From NCBI GenBank assembly GCA_948744995.1, contig CAPZCD010000035.1, positions 662 to 12,514 on the forward strand: a stretch of 11,853 bases of DNA, read 5' to 3'. The translations under genes were made by a program, and so were the position numbers. Under the pieces are notes generated by a model. It had not been told where the DNA came from. It worked only from the letters and a program-made list of their open reading frames with translations, and made no database searches. Below are positions 1 through 6,917 of the stretch, piece after piece. How positions within the stretch are numbered: position 1 is the stretch's first letter; each line of letters starts with the position of its first letter. This DNA is from an uncultured Rickettsiales bacterium. GTDB taxonomy: Bacteria; Pseudomonadota; Alphaproteobacteria; Rickettsiales; UBA1997.

Positions 1-54
1 ATAGTTTTAGATAATCTATGAATAGAATAAACCAAAAGAAAAAGAAAAATATAA

Positions 55-402
55 AATACCAATAATATCAAAATAAATATAGCAAAAAATAATAACAATA
101 GTAGTAATAACAACAATAGTAATGACAATAATAGTCATAACAAGTTATTATGTCTCTACTGTGGTGGAGAACATATCAATAGAAATGGTCACAAATATAA
201 TAGACAAAGATACATATGTAGAGACTGTAAAAAGTCATTCAGTGATGGTGACAATAGAATAAAGAGAGATATTTATATATATTTTATCATTAATATTATA
301 ATATAAGCTACAGCATTTGCAGTAATGTTTGGAGTTTTATAGAAAGATATTTATTATTTATTTTATATCCTAGCTAATTTTTATATTATATTGAATATCT
401 AG
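55..402 (+). pseudogene. Decayed IS1/InsA-like transposase N-terminus (zinc ribbon plus HTH remnant)
   Basis: One frame, open from 55 to the stop at 304-306, encodes an Asn/Ser-rich leader and then a four-cysteine zinc ribbon: CLYCGG at 151, followed by NRQRYICRDCKKSF ending near 240. The spacing (C-x2-C, then the QRYxCxxC block) is that of the N-terminal zinc ribbon of IS1-type InsA transposase subunits and relatives, which bind the element's ends. Reading on in the same frame past the TAA at 304 gives ATAFAVMFGVL, a TAG at 340, then KDIYYLF and a TAG at 400. This looks like the helix-turn-helix that normally follows the ribbon, broken by nonsense codons. There is no ATG in this frame; a short ATG-started frame at 18-65 is one register off and might be the original N-terminus after a frameshift. 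No DDE catalytic part is present. The remnant stops just before a terminal-repeat-like sequence at 405-431, as in an internally deleted element. The zinc ribbon is clear; the IS family assignment is tentative. Confidence 0.6.
88..144 (+). repeat. AAT/AAC/AGT trinucleotide-like tract encoding an Asn/Ser run
   Basis: Nineteen consecutive codons in the frame of the zinc ribbon are almost all AAT, AAC or AGT, with single GAC, CAT and AAG interruptions. They give a stretch dominated by Asn and Ser directly before the first Cys pair. The tract looks like triplet expansion with point changes and would be a flexible linker if it was ever translated. InsA-type proteins normally begin close to the zinc ribbon, so this is probably a lineage-specific or post-decay expansion. 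Confidence 0.55.
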
Positions 403-404
403 TT

Positions 405-431
405 AATTTTTTATGTTGAAGATCTAATACC
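405..431. repeat. Solitary terminal-repeat-like end of the decayed IS
   Basis: The reverse complement of 406-426 matches 9900-9920 at 18 of 21 positions. Positions 406-426 also match 9975-9995 directly at 17 of 21. Those two other copies face each other as the ends of a short element upstream of recN. Here the copy is oriented with its outer side to the right, so the element it would terminate lies to the left, where the transposase remnant is. On the outward strand it begins GGTATTAGATCTTC; known IS1 ends also begin GGT, a weak supporting parallel. Part of each match is an A-run, which is cheap in this genome, but the TAGAYCTYC block is not. Confidence 0.5.
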
Positions 432-598
432 AAGGTTGGTTAAAATATAAAATTATTCATTACTATATTTTTTCACATATAAACTAATTAAAGATCAAAA
501 AATCAATTTTTATATAATCCTAAAAAAATATTAACAGAAAACACTTTATATCAAAAGTTATGAAGGATTTTTTAATTATCTACCAGCTATTAATATCC
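432..598. other. AT-rich spacer downstream of kdsA, no gene seen
   Basis: I see no convincing ORF, RNA gene or factor-independent terminator in this stretch, which is the 3' flank of kdsA on the minus strand. A minus-strand T-run occurs here but has no GC-rich stem before it. A small ACCAA-GG-TTGGT inverted repeat at 429-440 overlaps the IS end and is too short to interpret. Confidence 0.5.
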
Positions 599-1441
599 TT
601 AATTACTTTCTCTATTCTTCACAATATCATCAATTTTAACAAGAATCGACAAGATTCTTTCCAGTTGATCCAACCTAATCATATTAGGACCATCAGAAGG
701 AGCATTATCAGGATCTTGATGAACTTCCGCAAAAACAGCAGCAACACCTACAGCTACAGCTGCTCTAGCTATAACTTCCGCCATTTCTCTGTTACCAAGG
801 GTACAACCATCTCCAGCCCCTGGTCTTTGTACCGAGTGCGTGCAGTCACAGCAAACAGGACATCCAGTTTCTGTCATTATAGGATAGCAGGTCATATCAT
901 TAATGAGGGTATTATAGCCAAAAGATGTACCTCTATCACACAAAATCACATCTTCGTTACCGAAATACTTCATTTTCTCATATATAAAATGTGTTTCTTT
1001 AGGCGACAAAAATTGTCCTTTTTTTATATTAACAGGTTTATGTGTTACAGCAGCGGCTCTAAGCAAATCTGTCTGTCTGCATAAAAATGCTGGTATTTGT
1101 ATAACGTCTATAACATTAATTATAGGATGTCTAAATTGCTCTTCCGTATGAAAATCAGTTATTACAGGACAACCAGTTTCCTTTTTAACTTCCCTAAAAA
1201 TATCGGTAGCAGCATCTATACCAACACCTCTTTTCGATTTTGCACTTGTTCTATTCGCCTTATCAAAGGATGCTTTAAAAATATAATTAACTCCAACTTT
1301 ATCACAAATATTTTTTATAGATTTAGCTATCATTATAGAGTGTTCTAAAGTTTCAAGCTGACAAGGTCCTGCTATTAATGTAAATCTCTCATCATTTGAA
1401 ATATAAAAATTCCCTGCTTTGATTCTTCTATTATTATTCAT
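599..1441 (-). CDS. kdsA: 3-deoxy-8-phosphooctulonate (Kdo-8-P) synthase, metal-dependent type
   Basis: KdsA is a cytosolic TIM-barrel enzyme that condenses phosphoenolpyruvate with arabinose 5-phosphate to give Kdo 8-phosphate, the precursor of the Kdo in LPS. The 280 residues match the usual family length (E. coli about 284). Visible family motifs are IAGPCQLE (23-30), the substrate-binding FKASFDKANR (55-64), IQIPAFLCRQTDL (114-126), the KKGQF region (140-144) and LCDRG (167-171). Cys27 replaces the Asn found in metal-independent E. coli KdsA. Together with His202, Glu239 and Asp250 it supplies the four metal ligands of the Aquifex-type enzyme, and the SDG at 249-251 (rather than CDG) agrees with that class. 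An unusual cysteine cluster (194, 197, 198, 200) sits next to ligand His202. The ATG at 1441 is preceded by a GGGAG about 11 nt away. The gene lies 39 bp downstream of secA on the same strand and is probably co-transcribed with it. Confidence 0.96.
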   Translation of the reverse strand: MNNNRRIKAGNFYISNDERFTLIAGPCQLETLEHSIMIAKSIKNICDKVGVNYIFKASFDKANRTSAKSKRGVGIDAATDIFREVKKETGCPVITDFHTEEQFRHPIINVIDVIQIPAFLCRQTDLLRAAAVTHKPVNIKKGQFLSPKETHFIYEKMKYFGNEDVILCDRGTSFGYNTLINDMTCYPIMTETGCPVCCDCTHSVQRPGAGDGCTLGNREMAEVIARAAVAVGVAAVFAEVHQDPDNAPSDGPNMIRLDQLERILSILVKIDDIVKNRESN

Positions 1442-1452
1442 ATTTAATTAGT

Positions 1453-1457
1453 CTCCC
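1453..1457 (-). promoter_or_regulatory. Shine-Dalgarno-like GGGAG of kdsA
   Basis: On the minus strand GGGAG lies 11 nt before the kdsA ATG. It is the only start in the window with a recognisable ribosome-binding sequence close by. A perfect A/T inverted repeat (CAAAAATT, one central base, AATTTTTG; 1457-1473) abuts it on the upstream side and could form a weak stem. With only A-T pairs it is unlikely to act as a terminator between secA and kdsA. Confidence 0.45.
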
Positions 1458-1480
1458 AAAAATTTAATTTTTGTAAATAT

Positions 1481-4195
1481 CTAAGCCTTTCCACAGCATT
1501 GTTTATATTTTTTCCCAGAACCGCAAGTGCAAAGATCATTTCTACCAAGTTTAGTACCGGAGTTAACCACTTTGTTTTTGTCAGTTTTTTTATCCAGAAT
1601 ATTTTTTTTCGCTCTAATACTTCCCCCTACTAGGTTTAGAAAATCTTTCCTTACATCATCCATATCTTCGCTCTTATTAGTTAATTGTCGCTGAGATTTT
1701 TCCGGTTTTTCTTCTTTTAACTTAACTTTGGCTAATATGCCAATTGAATCTTCATTTATTTTATACATTAAATCCTCAAAAAGATCATATGCTTCCCTTT
1801 TATATTCTATTAGTGGATCCTTTTGACCATAAGCCCTCAGGCCTATACTCTGTCTAATTTTATCCAGAGCATACAGATGATCTTTCCAAAGTTTGTCTAT
1901 TGTCAACAGCATTATGTGTTTTTGCATCATTTGAATTATTTCTTTTCCATAGATATTAACTTTTTCTTCAAAAACTTTATTAACCTCTTTAGAAAGTTTC
2001 TCCAAAACTTTATCACTATCTATCTTTAGTGTAGTTTTTACATATTCTTCGATATCAAAATCTATTCCATAAATTCTTGATACTTCCTGCTTTAAGCCGT
2101 CCAAATTCCAGGTATCAACATTAACTCTAGATGGTGTGAATGTATTTATCAGCTCGTTATTTTTCTCGTTTATCATATATTCTATTTCCGGTTCAATAGA
2201 ATTAGCAAACATAATATCTTTTCTTTCCTCAAAAATAACCTTTCTTTGTGTATTTACCACATCATCATATTTTAAGACATTTTTTCTCATCTCATAGTGC
2301 ATATTTTCAACTTTCTTTTGAGCTTTTTCCAAAGATCTACTTATCCATGGATGAAATATAGCTTCATCTTCTTCCATACCGAGTTTAGTGAGCATACCAG
2401 CTAATTTATCAGAGCCAAATATTCTCATCAAATCATCCTCAAGTGAGAGGAAGAATTTAGATGTTCCAATATCTCCCTGTCTTCCGGATCTACCTCTTAA
2501 CTGGTTATCAATTCTTCTGCTTTCATGTCTTTCAGTTCCGAGAATATACAGGCCACCGGCCTCAATAACTATTTCTTTATTCTTTTTATTTTCTTCCTGT
2601 AATTTATTTATAGCTTCTCGTTTTTGCTCGTCAGTCAAATTATCACTGCTTTCTATTTCATATAGATCCGCGTCAATAGAGCCTCCAAGTTTAATATCTG
2701 TTCCTCTACCAGCCATATTAGTAGCTATGGTAACAGCTCCTGGTTTTCCAGCTTGTGCTATTATATATGCCTCCTTTTCATGGTACTTTGCATTAAGTAC
2801 ATTATGTTTTATACCAACATTTTTAAGCATTTTTGATAATTTTTCTGATTTTTCTATGCTAACAGTACCAACAAGAACCGGTTGATTTCTGGTATTACAC
2901 TCCTTTATTTGTTCCACTATAGCACGATATTTTGCGTCGGTTGTTTTATATATTACATCATCTTCATCTTTTCGTCTAACGGGAACATTAGTAGGAATTT
3001 CAAGTGTTCTCAGGTTGTAAATATACTCAAATTCAACAGCTTCTGTAGCAGCTGTACCGGTCATACCGGCTAGCTTTGGATACATCCTAAAGTAATTTTG
3101 ATAAGTTATACTTGCTAGAGTTTGATTTTCATTTTGAATTTTTACCCCTTCTTTTGCTTCTAATGCTTGATGTAAACCATCAGAAAACCTTCTTCCATCC
3201 ATTATTCTTCCGGTAAATTCATCAACAAGTAGAACTTGTCCGTCTTTAACCATATAATCAACTTCATTTTTAAATAGTTTATGAGCCTTCAGAGCCTGAT
3301 TTACATGGTGAACTATATTTATATATTTTACGTTATACATATTATCGCCAGCATCAACTAGACCAGCATTTTGCAGAGCTTTTTCAACATATTCAGTTCC
3401 TTCTTCTGTTAGAACAACAGATCTTTCTTTTTCGTCTATGGAACATAGGGAGTCATCGAGTTTTGATATAATACTATTAACTGCTATGTATAAATTGGAA
3501 TTATCGCTGGTAGCTCCGGATATTATTAGAGGAGTTCTAGCCTCATCTATAAGAATCGAATCAACCTCATCAACTATAGCATAGTTAAAATCTCTCTGAC
3601 AAAGATTAGCTTTATCTATTTCCATGTTGTCTCTCAAGTAATCAAAGCCAAATTCGCTATTTGTACCGTAGGTAACGTCGCACCTATACGCTCTTTGTCT
3701 AGCATCACTGGACATATTCTGTAGTACACATCCTACCGTTAAACCGAGAAATTTATATACTCTACCCATCCATTCAGAGTCCCTTTTGGCAAGGTAATCG
3801 TTAACAGTAACTACGTGTACCCCCTTTTCTTCTAATGCATTCAAATAAGCAGCAAAAACGGCCACAAATGTTTTTCCTTCCCCAGTCTTCATCTCGGCTA
3901 TAGCCCCGCGATGCAATGCCATAGCACCTACCAGTTGTACGTCAAAGGCTCGTAATCCAAGAGTTCTTTTGCCAGCTTCTCTAACAACAGCAAATGCTTG
4001 GGGTAGTATATGGTCTAGCGTTTCGCCGGCCTTCAATCTTGATTTTAGAATATTCGTTTGTTCTTTTATGCCCTCATCGCTTAAAGTAATGTAATTTTTT
4101 TCCAGATCATTTATCTGCTTAACAAGATCTCTCATTTTTTTTATTTCTCTACTGCTGGCTGAACCAAAAAGTTTTTCTTTAATACCTTTAAACAT
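1481..4195 (-). CDS. secA: Preprotein translocase ATPase SecA
   Basis: SecA is the peripheral-membrane motor that uses ATP to push unfolded preproteins through the SecYEG channel. The 904 residues match the size I remember for Rickettsia and other proteobacterial SecAs. The N-terminus (FKGIKEKLFGSASSREIKK) fits the family start, which supports the ATG at 4195. Nucleotide-binding domain 1 carries Walker A MKTGEGKT (102-109), YGTNSEFGFDYLRDN (176-190) and the DEAD-type box VDEVDS (208-213). The preprotein cross-linking region follows, up to about 370. The second helicase half shows AGMTGTA (376-382), TNMAGRGTDIKLGG (492-505) and the arginine-rich QLRGRSGRQGD (565-575). A scaffold and helical-wing region extends to about 830, followed by a lysine-rich linker. 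The C-terminal SEC-C zinc motif has cysteines 889, 891, 900 and 901 (CxC-x8-CC) and would bind SecB or the ribosome. The gene has its own good promoter and precedes kdsA. No truncation is seen. Confidence 0.98.
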   Translation of the reverse strand: MFKGIKEKLFGSASSREIKKMRDLVKQINDLEKNYITLSDEGIKEQTNILKSRLKAGETLDHILPQAFAVVREAGKRTLGLRAFDVQLVGAMALHRGAIAEMKTGEGKTFVAVFAAYLNALEEKGVHVVTVNDYLAKRDSEWMGRVYKFLGLTVGCVLQNMSSDARQRAYRCDVTYGTNSEFGFDYLRDNMEIDKANLCQRDFNYAIVDEVDSILIDEARTPLIISGATSDNSNLYIAVNSIISKLDDSLCSIDEKERSVVLTEEGTEYVEKALQNAGLVDAGDNMYNVKYINIVHHVNQALKAHKLFKNEVDYMVKDGQVLLVDEFTGRIMDGRRFSDGLHQALEAKEGVKIQNENQTLASITYQNYFRMYPKLAGMTGTAATEAVEFEYIYNLRTLEIPTNVPVRRKDEDDVIYKTTDAKYRAIVEQIKECNTRNQPVLVGTVSIEKSEKLSKMLKNVGIKHNVLNAKYHEKEAYIIAQAGKPGAVTIATNMAGRGTDIKLGGSIDADLYEIESSDNLTDEQKREAINKLQEENKKNKEIVIEAGGLYILGTERHESRRIDNQLRGRSGRQGDIGTSKFFLSLEDDLMRIFGSDKLAGMLTKLGMEEDEAIFHPWISRSLEKAQKKVENMHYEMRKNVLKYDDVVNTQRKVIFEERKDIMFANSIEPEIEYMINEKNNELINTFTPSRVNVDTWNLDGLKQEVSRIYGIDFDIEEYVKTTLKIDSDKVLEKLSKEVNKVFEEKVNIYGKEIIQMMQKHIMLLTIDKLWKDHLYALDKIRQSIGLRAYGQKDPLIEYKREAYDLFEDLMYKINEDSIGILAKVKLKEEKPEKSQRQLTNKSEDMDDVRKDFLNLVGGSIRAKKNILDKKTDKNKVVNSGTKLGRNDLCTCGSGKKYKQCCGKA

Positions 4196-4222
4196 TTTTT
4201 AAAAACTATACATCCTGCTGGT

Positions 4223-4251
4223 ATTATACATTAAAAGAAAGTTAATTTCAA
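4223..4251 (-). promoter_or_regulatory. Sigma70-type promoter of secA
   Basis: On the minus strand a TTGAAA -35 box (4246-4251) and a perfect TATAAT -10 box (4223-4228) are separated by exactly 17 bp. Transcription would start near 4216, giving a leader of only about 20 nt before the secA ATG. No Shine-Dalgarno sequence lies at normal distance; an AGGA sits about 17 nt before the ATG, right at the predicted transcript start. It is the best promoter match I found in the window and probably drives secA and kdsA. Confidence 0.7.
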
Positions 4252-4364
4252 TATAATTTTGAATTTTGTGTTTTTGGTTTTAAAATTGATTGTTTGGATG
4301 TGTTTGGGTGGTGATTTAGAGAGTTAAGTATTCTAAATATTATGTATAATTATGTTACAAATTG

Positions 4365-4427
4365 TTAATGCACGTTACTCTAATAGATTTTGATTTTTAA
4401 AATTAACTTGTGTAACTTATGCATTAA
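4365..4427. repeat. Imperfect inverted repeat between the ferredoxin gene and secA
   Basis: TTAATGCACGTTAC (4365-4378) faces GTAACTTATGCATTAA (4412-4427). The arms share TTAATGCA and GTTAC with a two-base difference in the middle, around a 33-bp AT-rich spacer. It lies just downstream of the ferredoxin stop codon, so it could be a 3'-end stem on that transcript, but it has no T-run and is not a classical terminator. The rest of the 241-bp spacer (4196-4436) holds the secA promoter and a G/T-rich stretch at about 4265-4315 with no visible function. Confidence 0.4.
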
Positions 4428-4436
4428 AAATAATAA

Positions 4437-4748
4437 TCAACCCACCACCTCAACCACAGCACCATTCAAATCACCAGTTAATTTTACCTGACAAGCCAAT
4501 CTTGAGGTAGCAGTTAGATTTATATTACCATCAAGAACATCTTGTTCTCTATCAGAAATTTCCATTTTATCATAATGTTCTTCATCAAAACTAACATGAC
4601 ATTTTCCACAAGCACAGTTACCTTCGCAATTTGATTTTATAGCTATTTTATTTTCTAATAGGAATTCAAGTAATGTTTTATCTTCATCAGATAAAAACTC
4701 TAAAATGTTTTTATTAACTGTAATTTTAAAATTATTTTTTTGTTTCAT
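4437..4748 (-). CDS. fdx: [2Fe-2S] ferredoxin, adrenodoxin/ISC type
   Basis: This is a small soluble electron carrier. Ferredoxins of this class feed electrons to Fe-S cluster assembly or to cytochromes. I start it at the ATG at 4746-4748, giving 103 residues, the normal family size. The frame is open further back to an ATG at 4835, but those 29 residues are a hydrophobic run unlike any ferredoxin N-terminus and overlap the likely promoter. Cluster ligands are Cys41, Cys47, Cys50 (CEGNCACGKC, C-x5-C-x2-C) and Cys86 (SRLACQ); the acidic stretch that follows, including DREQDVLDG, is typical of the adrenodoxin branch. An additional cysteine, Cys45, lies inside the first ligand loop. The protein ends in the usual VVEVV-type strand. 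No isc gene is adjacent, so its role in cluster assembly is inferred from family only. No Shine-Dalgarno sequence is seen before the chosen start. Confidence 0.93.
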   Translation of the reverse strand: MKQKNNFKITVNKNILEFLSDEDKTLLEFLLENKIAIKSNCEGNCACGKCHVSFDEEHYDKMEISDREQDVLDGNINLTATSRLACQVKLTGDLNGAVVEVVG

Positions 4749-4782
4749 AGATAAAATAAATATTGTTGTGTAGTATATAGTG

Positions 4783-4813
4783 ATAATATGTAATAATAAG
4801 AAAAATTTATCAA
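4783..4813 (-). promoter_or_regulatory. Possible promoter of the ferredoxin gene
   Basis: On the minus strand a TTGATA (4808-4813) and a TATTAT (4783-4788) are spaced by 19 bp, longer than optimal. A TATACT slightly downstream is another possible -10 box. It lies in the 184-bp divergent spacer shared with thrS, where a ferredoxin promoter is expected. In sequence this AT-rich such boxes arise easily by chance. Confidence 0.3.
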
Positions 4814-4896
4814 GGGATGCTGCCAAAATTAACACTGAAATACTATTTAGAAATTTAAATTTTTTTCCAAAAGATTTAATTTTAATAAATTATATT

Positions 4897-4902
4897 TATA
4901 AT
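4897..4902 (+). promoter_or_regulatory. Possible -10 box of thrS
   Basis: A TATAAT lies 30 bp before the thrS ATG, a sensible distance for a short leader. The position expected for -35 holds only a weak A/T-rich hexamer. No T-box-like leader, terminator or anticodon-like stem is seen before thrS; the space is too short for one. Confidence 0.3.
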
Positions 4903-4932
4903 AATAAACCATAGAGAAAATTACTTTTATAA

Positions 4933-6876
4933 ATGTTTAAAATTAGATACAATGAGAAAGATTTTACCATTGAAAATGGTGAAGTAAATGGCTTTCAAAT
5001 TGCAAAGATTGTAGCAGAAAATAGTAAAGACATAGTTGCAATGAAAGTTAACGGAAAAGACAGTGATTTATCAAAAACTATTTCAAAAGATTCTACCATA
5101 ACATTTATAACTACTAATACAACAGAAGGTTTAGATATTTTAAGACATTCAACTGCGCATTTACTTGCGTACGCAATTCAGGAAATTTTTGCTAGCGAAA
5201 ATCCAAAATTTGCTATAGGCCCGGTTATTGAAAATGGATTTTACTATGATTTTGATGTGGCTAACCCGTTTTCTGAAAACGATTTCGACAAGATAGAAAA
5301 AAAGATGTTAGAAATTGTTAAAAGAGATGAAAAATTTTTAAGAGAAGAGTGGAGCAGGAAGGAAGCTATAAAGTATTTTAACGATAAAAAGCAACAGTAT
5401 AAGCTTGAGTTAATTGGTGATATACCGGAAGGTGAAACCATTAGTATTTATAAGGTTGGTGATTTTGTTGATCTCTGTAGAGGTGTACATGTTCCATCTA
5501 CCAGATATTTAAAATATTTCAAACTTACAAAAGTTGCCGGTGCCTATTGGAGAGGTGACAGTAAAAATAAGATGCTGCAGAGAATATATGGAACGGCTTG
5601 GGCAGATAAGGATAGTTTGGAAACATATTTTAAGCTATTGGAGGAAGCGGAAAAACGAGACCATAAAAAAATCTGTCGAATAATGGATTTGGCTCATTTC
5701 GAACCAGAATTCGCACCCGGGGCTCCATTTTATCATCCAAAAGGTTTATTTATATACAATGAACTTATAAATTTTATGAGGAAAAAACAGCAGGATGCCG
5801 GTTATGTGGAAGTATCTACTCCCAGGGTTATGGATAGATCTCTATGGGAGACTTCGGGTCATTGGGAACATTATGGAGCACATAACTATTCGGGTTCTAC
5901 AGAAGATGGTAAACAGTTTTGTATAAAACCTATGAATTGCCCTGGTGGTATACTTATTTATAAACAAGGTTTGAAGTCCTATAGAGATTTACCAATAAAA
6001 ATGTCGGAGTTTGGGCGCGTAAACAGATACGAGGCAAGTGGAGCACTAAATGGTTTTCTTAGAGTTAGGGAGTTTACGCAAGATGACGCGCATATTTTTT
6101 GTACCGAAGAACAGTTGGAAGAACAATGCATAGAGACCGTTAAATTTATACTGAATATATATGATAGTTTTGGTTTTTCTAGTGACACAGTACGAATAAA
6201 ATTATCCACAAGACCGGATGATAGAATAGGAAGTGATGAAATTTGGGATAAAGCAGAGAAAAGTTTAGCCTCCACTTTGGAAAAACTTGAGCTAAAATTT
6301 ACCATATTCCCAGGTGAAGGTGCTTTTTATGGACCAAAACTTGAATTTGTTTTAAAGGATGCTCTCGGAAGAGATTGGCAAATAGGTACGCTACAGTTGG
6401 ATATGAATTTGCCAAAAAGGTTTGAGATGGTTTATGTGGGAGAAGATGGTAAAAAGCATGAGCCTATAATGTTACACAGAGCGATACTGGGTTCCATTGA
6501 AAGATTTATTGGAATTTATATAGAGCATACTGAAGGTAAATTTCCGTTGTGGCTAAATCCGGTACAAGTAGCTATAGCTACTATAGTTAGCGAAGTGGAT
6601 GATTATGCTGATAAATTATGCTCTATATTTACTAAAAATGGTATAAGGGCTTGTCTAGATAAATCAAATGAAAAAATAGGCTATAAGATTAGGGAACTAT
6701 CTATACAGAAAATCCCATACATTCTAACTATAGGTAAACAGGAAAAAGAGAAAAATAAAGTAAATGTTAGGGTGTTGGGTGATACTAAAACCTGTGATTT
6801 TACTATTGATGAATTTATGAATATGGTAAAAACTAAGGTAGAGAATATGGCTTTAGATTATGATCTGGATTTATAG
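4933..6876 (+). CDS. thrS: Threonyl-tRNA synthetase
   Basis: This class II enzyme charges tRNA-Thr with threonine and clears mis-made Ser-tRNA-Thr. All domains of a full bacterial ThrRS are present in 647 residues. An N-terminal TGS domain spans about 1-62. The editing domain has RHSTAHLL (His72, His76) and DLCRGVH (Cys182, His186), almost the same numbering as in E. coli. The catalytic core has KPMNCPGG (Cys336), a motif 2 region from 361 to 384 (NRYEASGALNG, then RVREFTQDDAH with His387) and motif 3 with MLHRAILGSIERF (His515). Cys336, His387 and His515 would be the zinc ligands that recognise threonine. An anticodon-binding domain fills about 540-647. The editing residues are intact, so it should proofread. 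It is divergent from the ferredoxin gene and 41 bp upstream of the AsmA-like gene, which may share its transcript. No Shine-Dalgarno sequence is evident. Confidence 0.98.
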   Translation: MFKIRYNEKDFTIENGEVNGFQIAKIVAENSKDIVAMKVNGKDSDLSKTISKDSTITFITTNTTEGLDILRHSTAHLLAYAIQEIFASENPKFAIGPVIENGFYYDFDVANPFSENDFDKIEKKMLEIVKRDEKFLREEWSRKEAIKYFNDKKQQYKLELIGDIPEGETISIYKVGDFVDLCRGVHVPSTRYLKYFKLTKVAGAYWRGDSKNKMLQRIYGTAWADKDSLETYFKLLEEAEKRDHKKICRIMDLAHFEPEFAPGAPFYHPKGLFIYNELINFMRKKQQDAGYVEVSTPRVMDRSLWETSGHWEHYGAHNYSGSTEDGKQFCIKPMNCPGGILIYKQGLKSYRDLPIKMSEFGRVNRYEASGALNGFLRVREFTQDDAHIFCTEEQLEEQCIETVKFILNIYDSFGFSSDTVRIKLSTRPDDRIGSDEIWDKAEKSLASTLEKLELKFTIFPGEGAFYGPKLEFVLKDALGRDWQIGTLQLDMNLPKRFEMVYVGEDGKKHEPIMLHRAILGSIERFIGIYIEHTEGKFPLWLNPVQVAIATIVSEVDDYADKLCSIFTKNGIRACLDKSNEKIGYKIRELSIQKIPYILTIGKQEKEKNKVNVRVLGDTKTCDFTIDEFMNMVKTKVENMALDYDLDL

Positions 6877-6917
6877 ATGGTATTATTTTAAATAAATATA
6901 TTTAAAGATTCTAAAAT

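Noticed and set aside
1..598. CRISPR array or tRNA gene in the left intergenic region
   Set aside because: No regularly spaced repeats, cloverleaf-forming sequence or GC-rich RNA-like stretch is visible; the only repetition is the triplet-like Asn tract and the IS end.
560..1084. 174-codon plus-strand frame opposite kdsA
   Set aside because: It is antisense to a complete, well-conserved kdsA, and its Ser/Arg/Ile/Phe-rich translation resembles no protein.
1457..1473. A/T inverted repeat between secA and kdsA as a terminator
   Set aside because: All stem pairs but the outermost are A-T and the centre leaves almost no loop, so it would be too weak to stop transcription; the 39-bp spacing favours an operon.
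2388..2885. 165-codon plus-strand frame opposite secA
   Set aside because: It lies wholly within secA on the other strand and shows no family features.
4749..4835. 29-residue hydrophobic N-terminal extension of the ferredoxin, which could be read as a signal or membrane segment
   Set aside because: Ferredoxins of this type start near the MKQKNNFKITV position, and the extension lies over the likely promoter region. It is most likely untranslated A/T-rich sequence that happens to be open.
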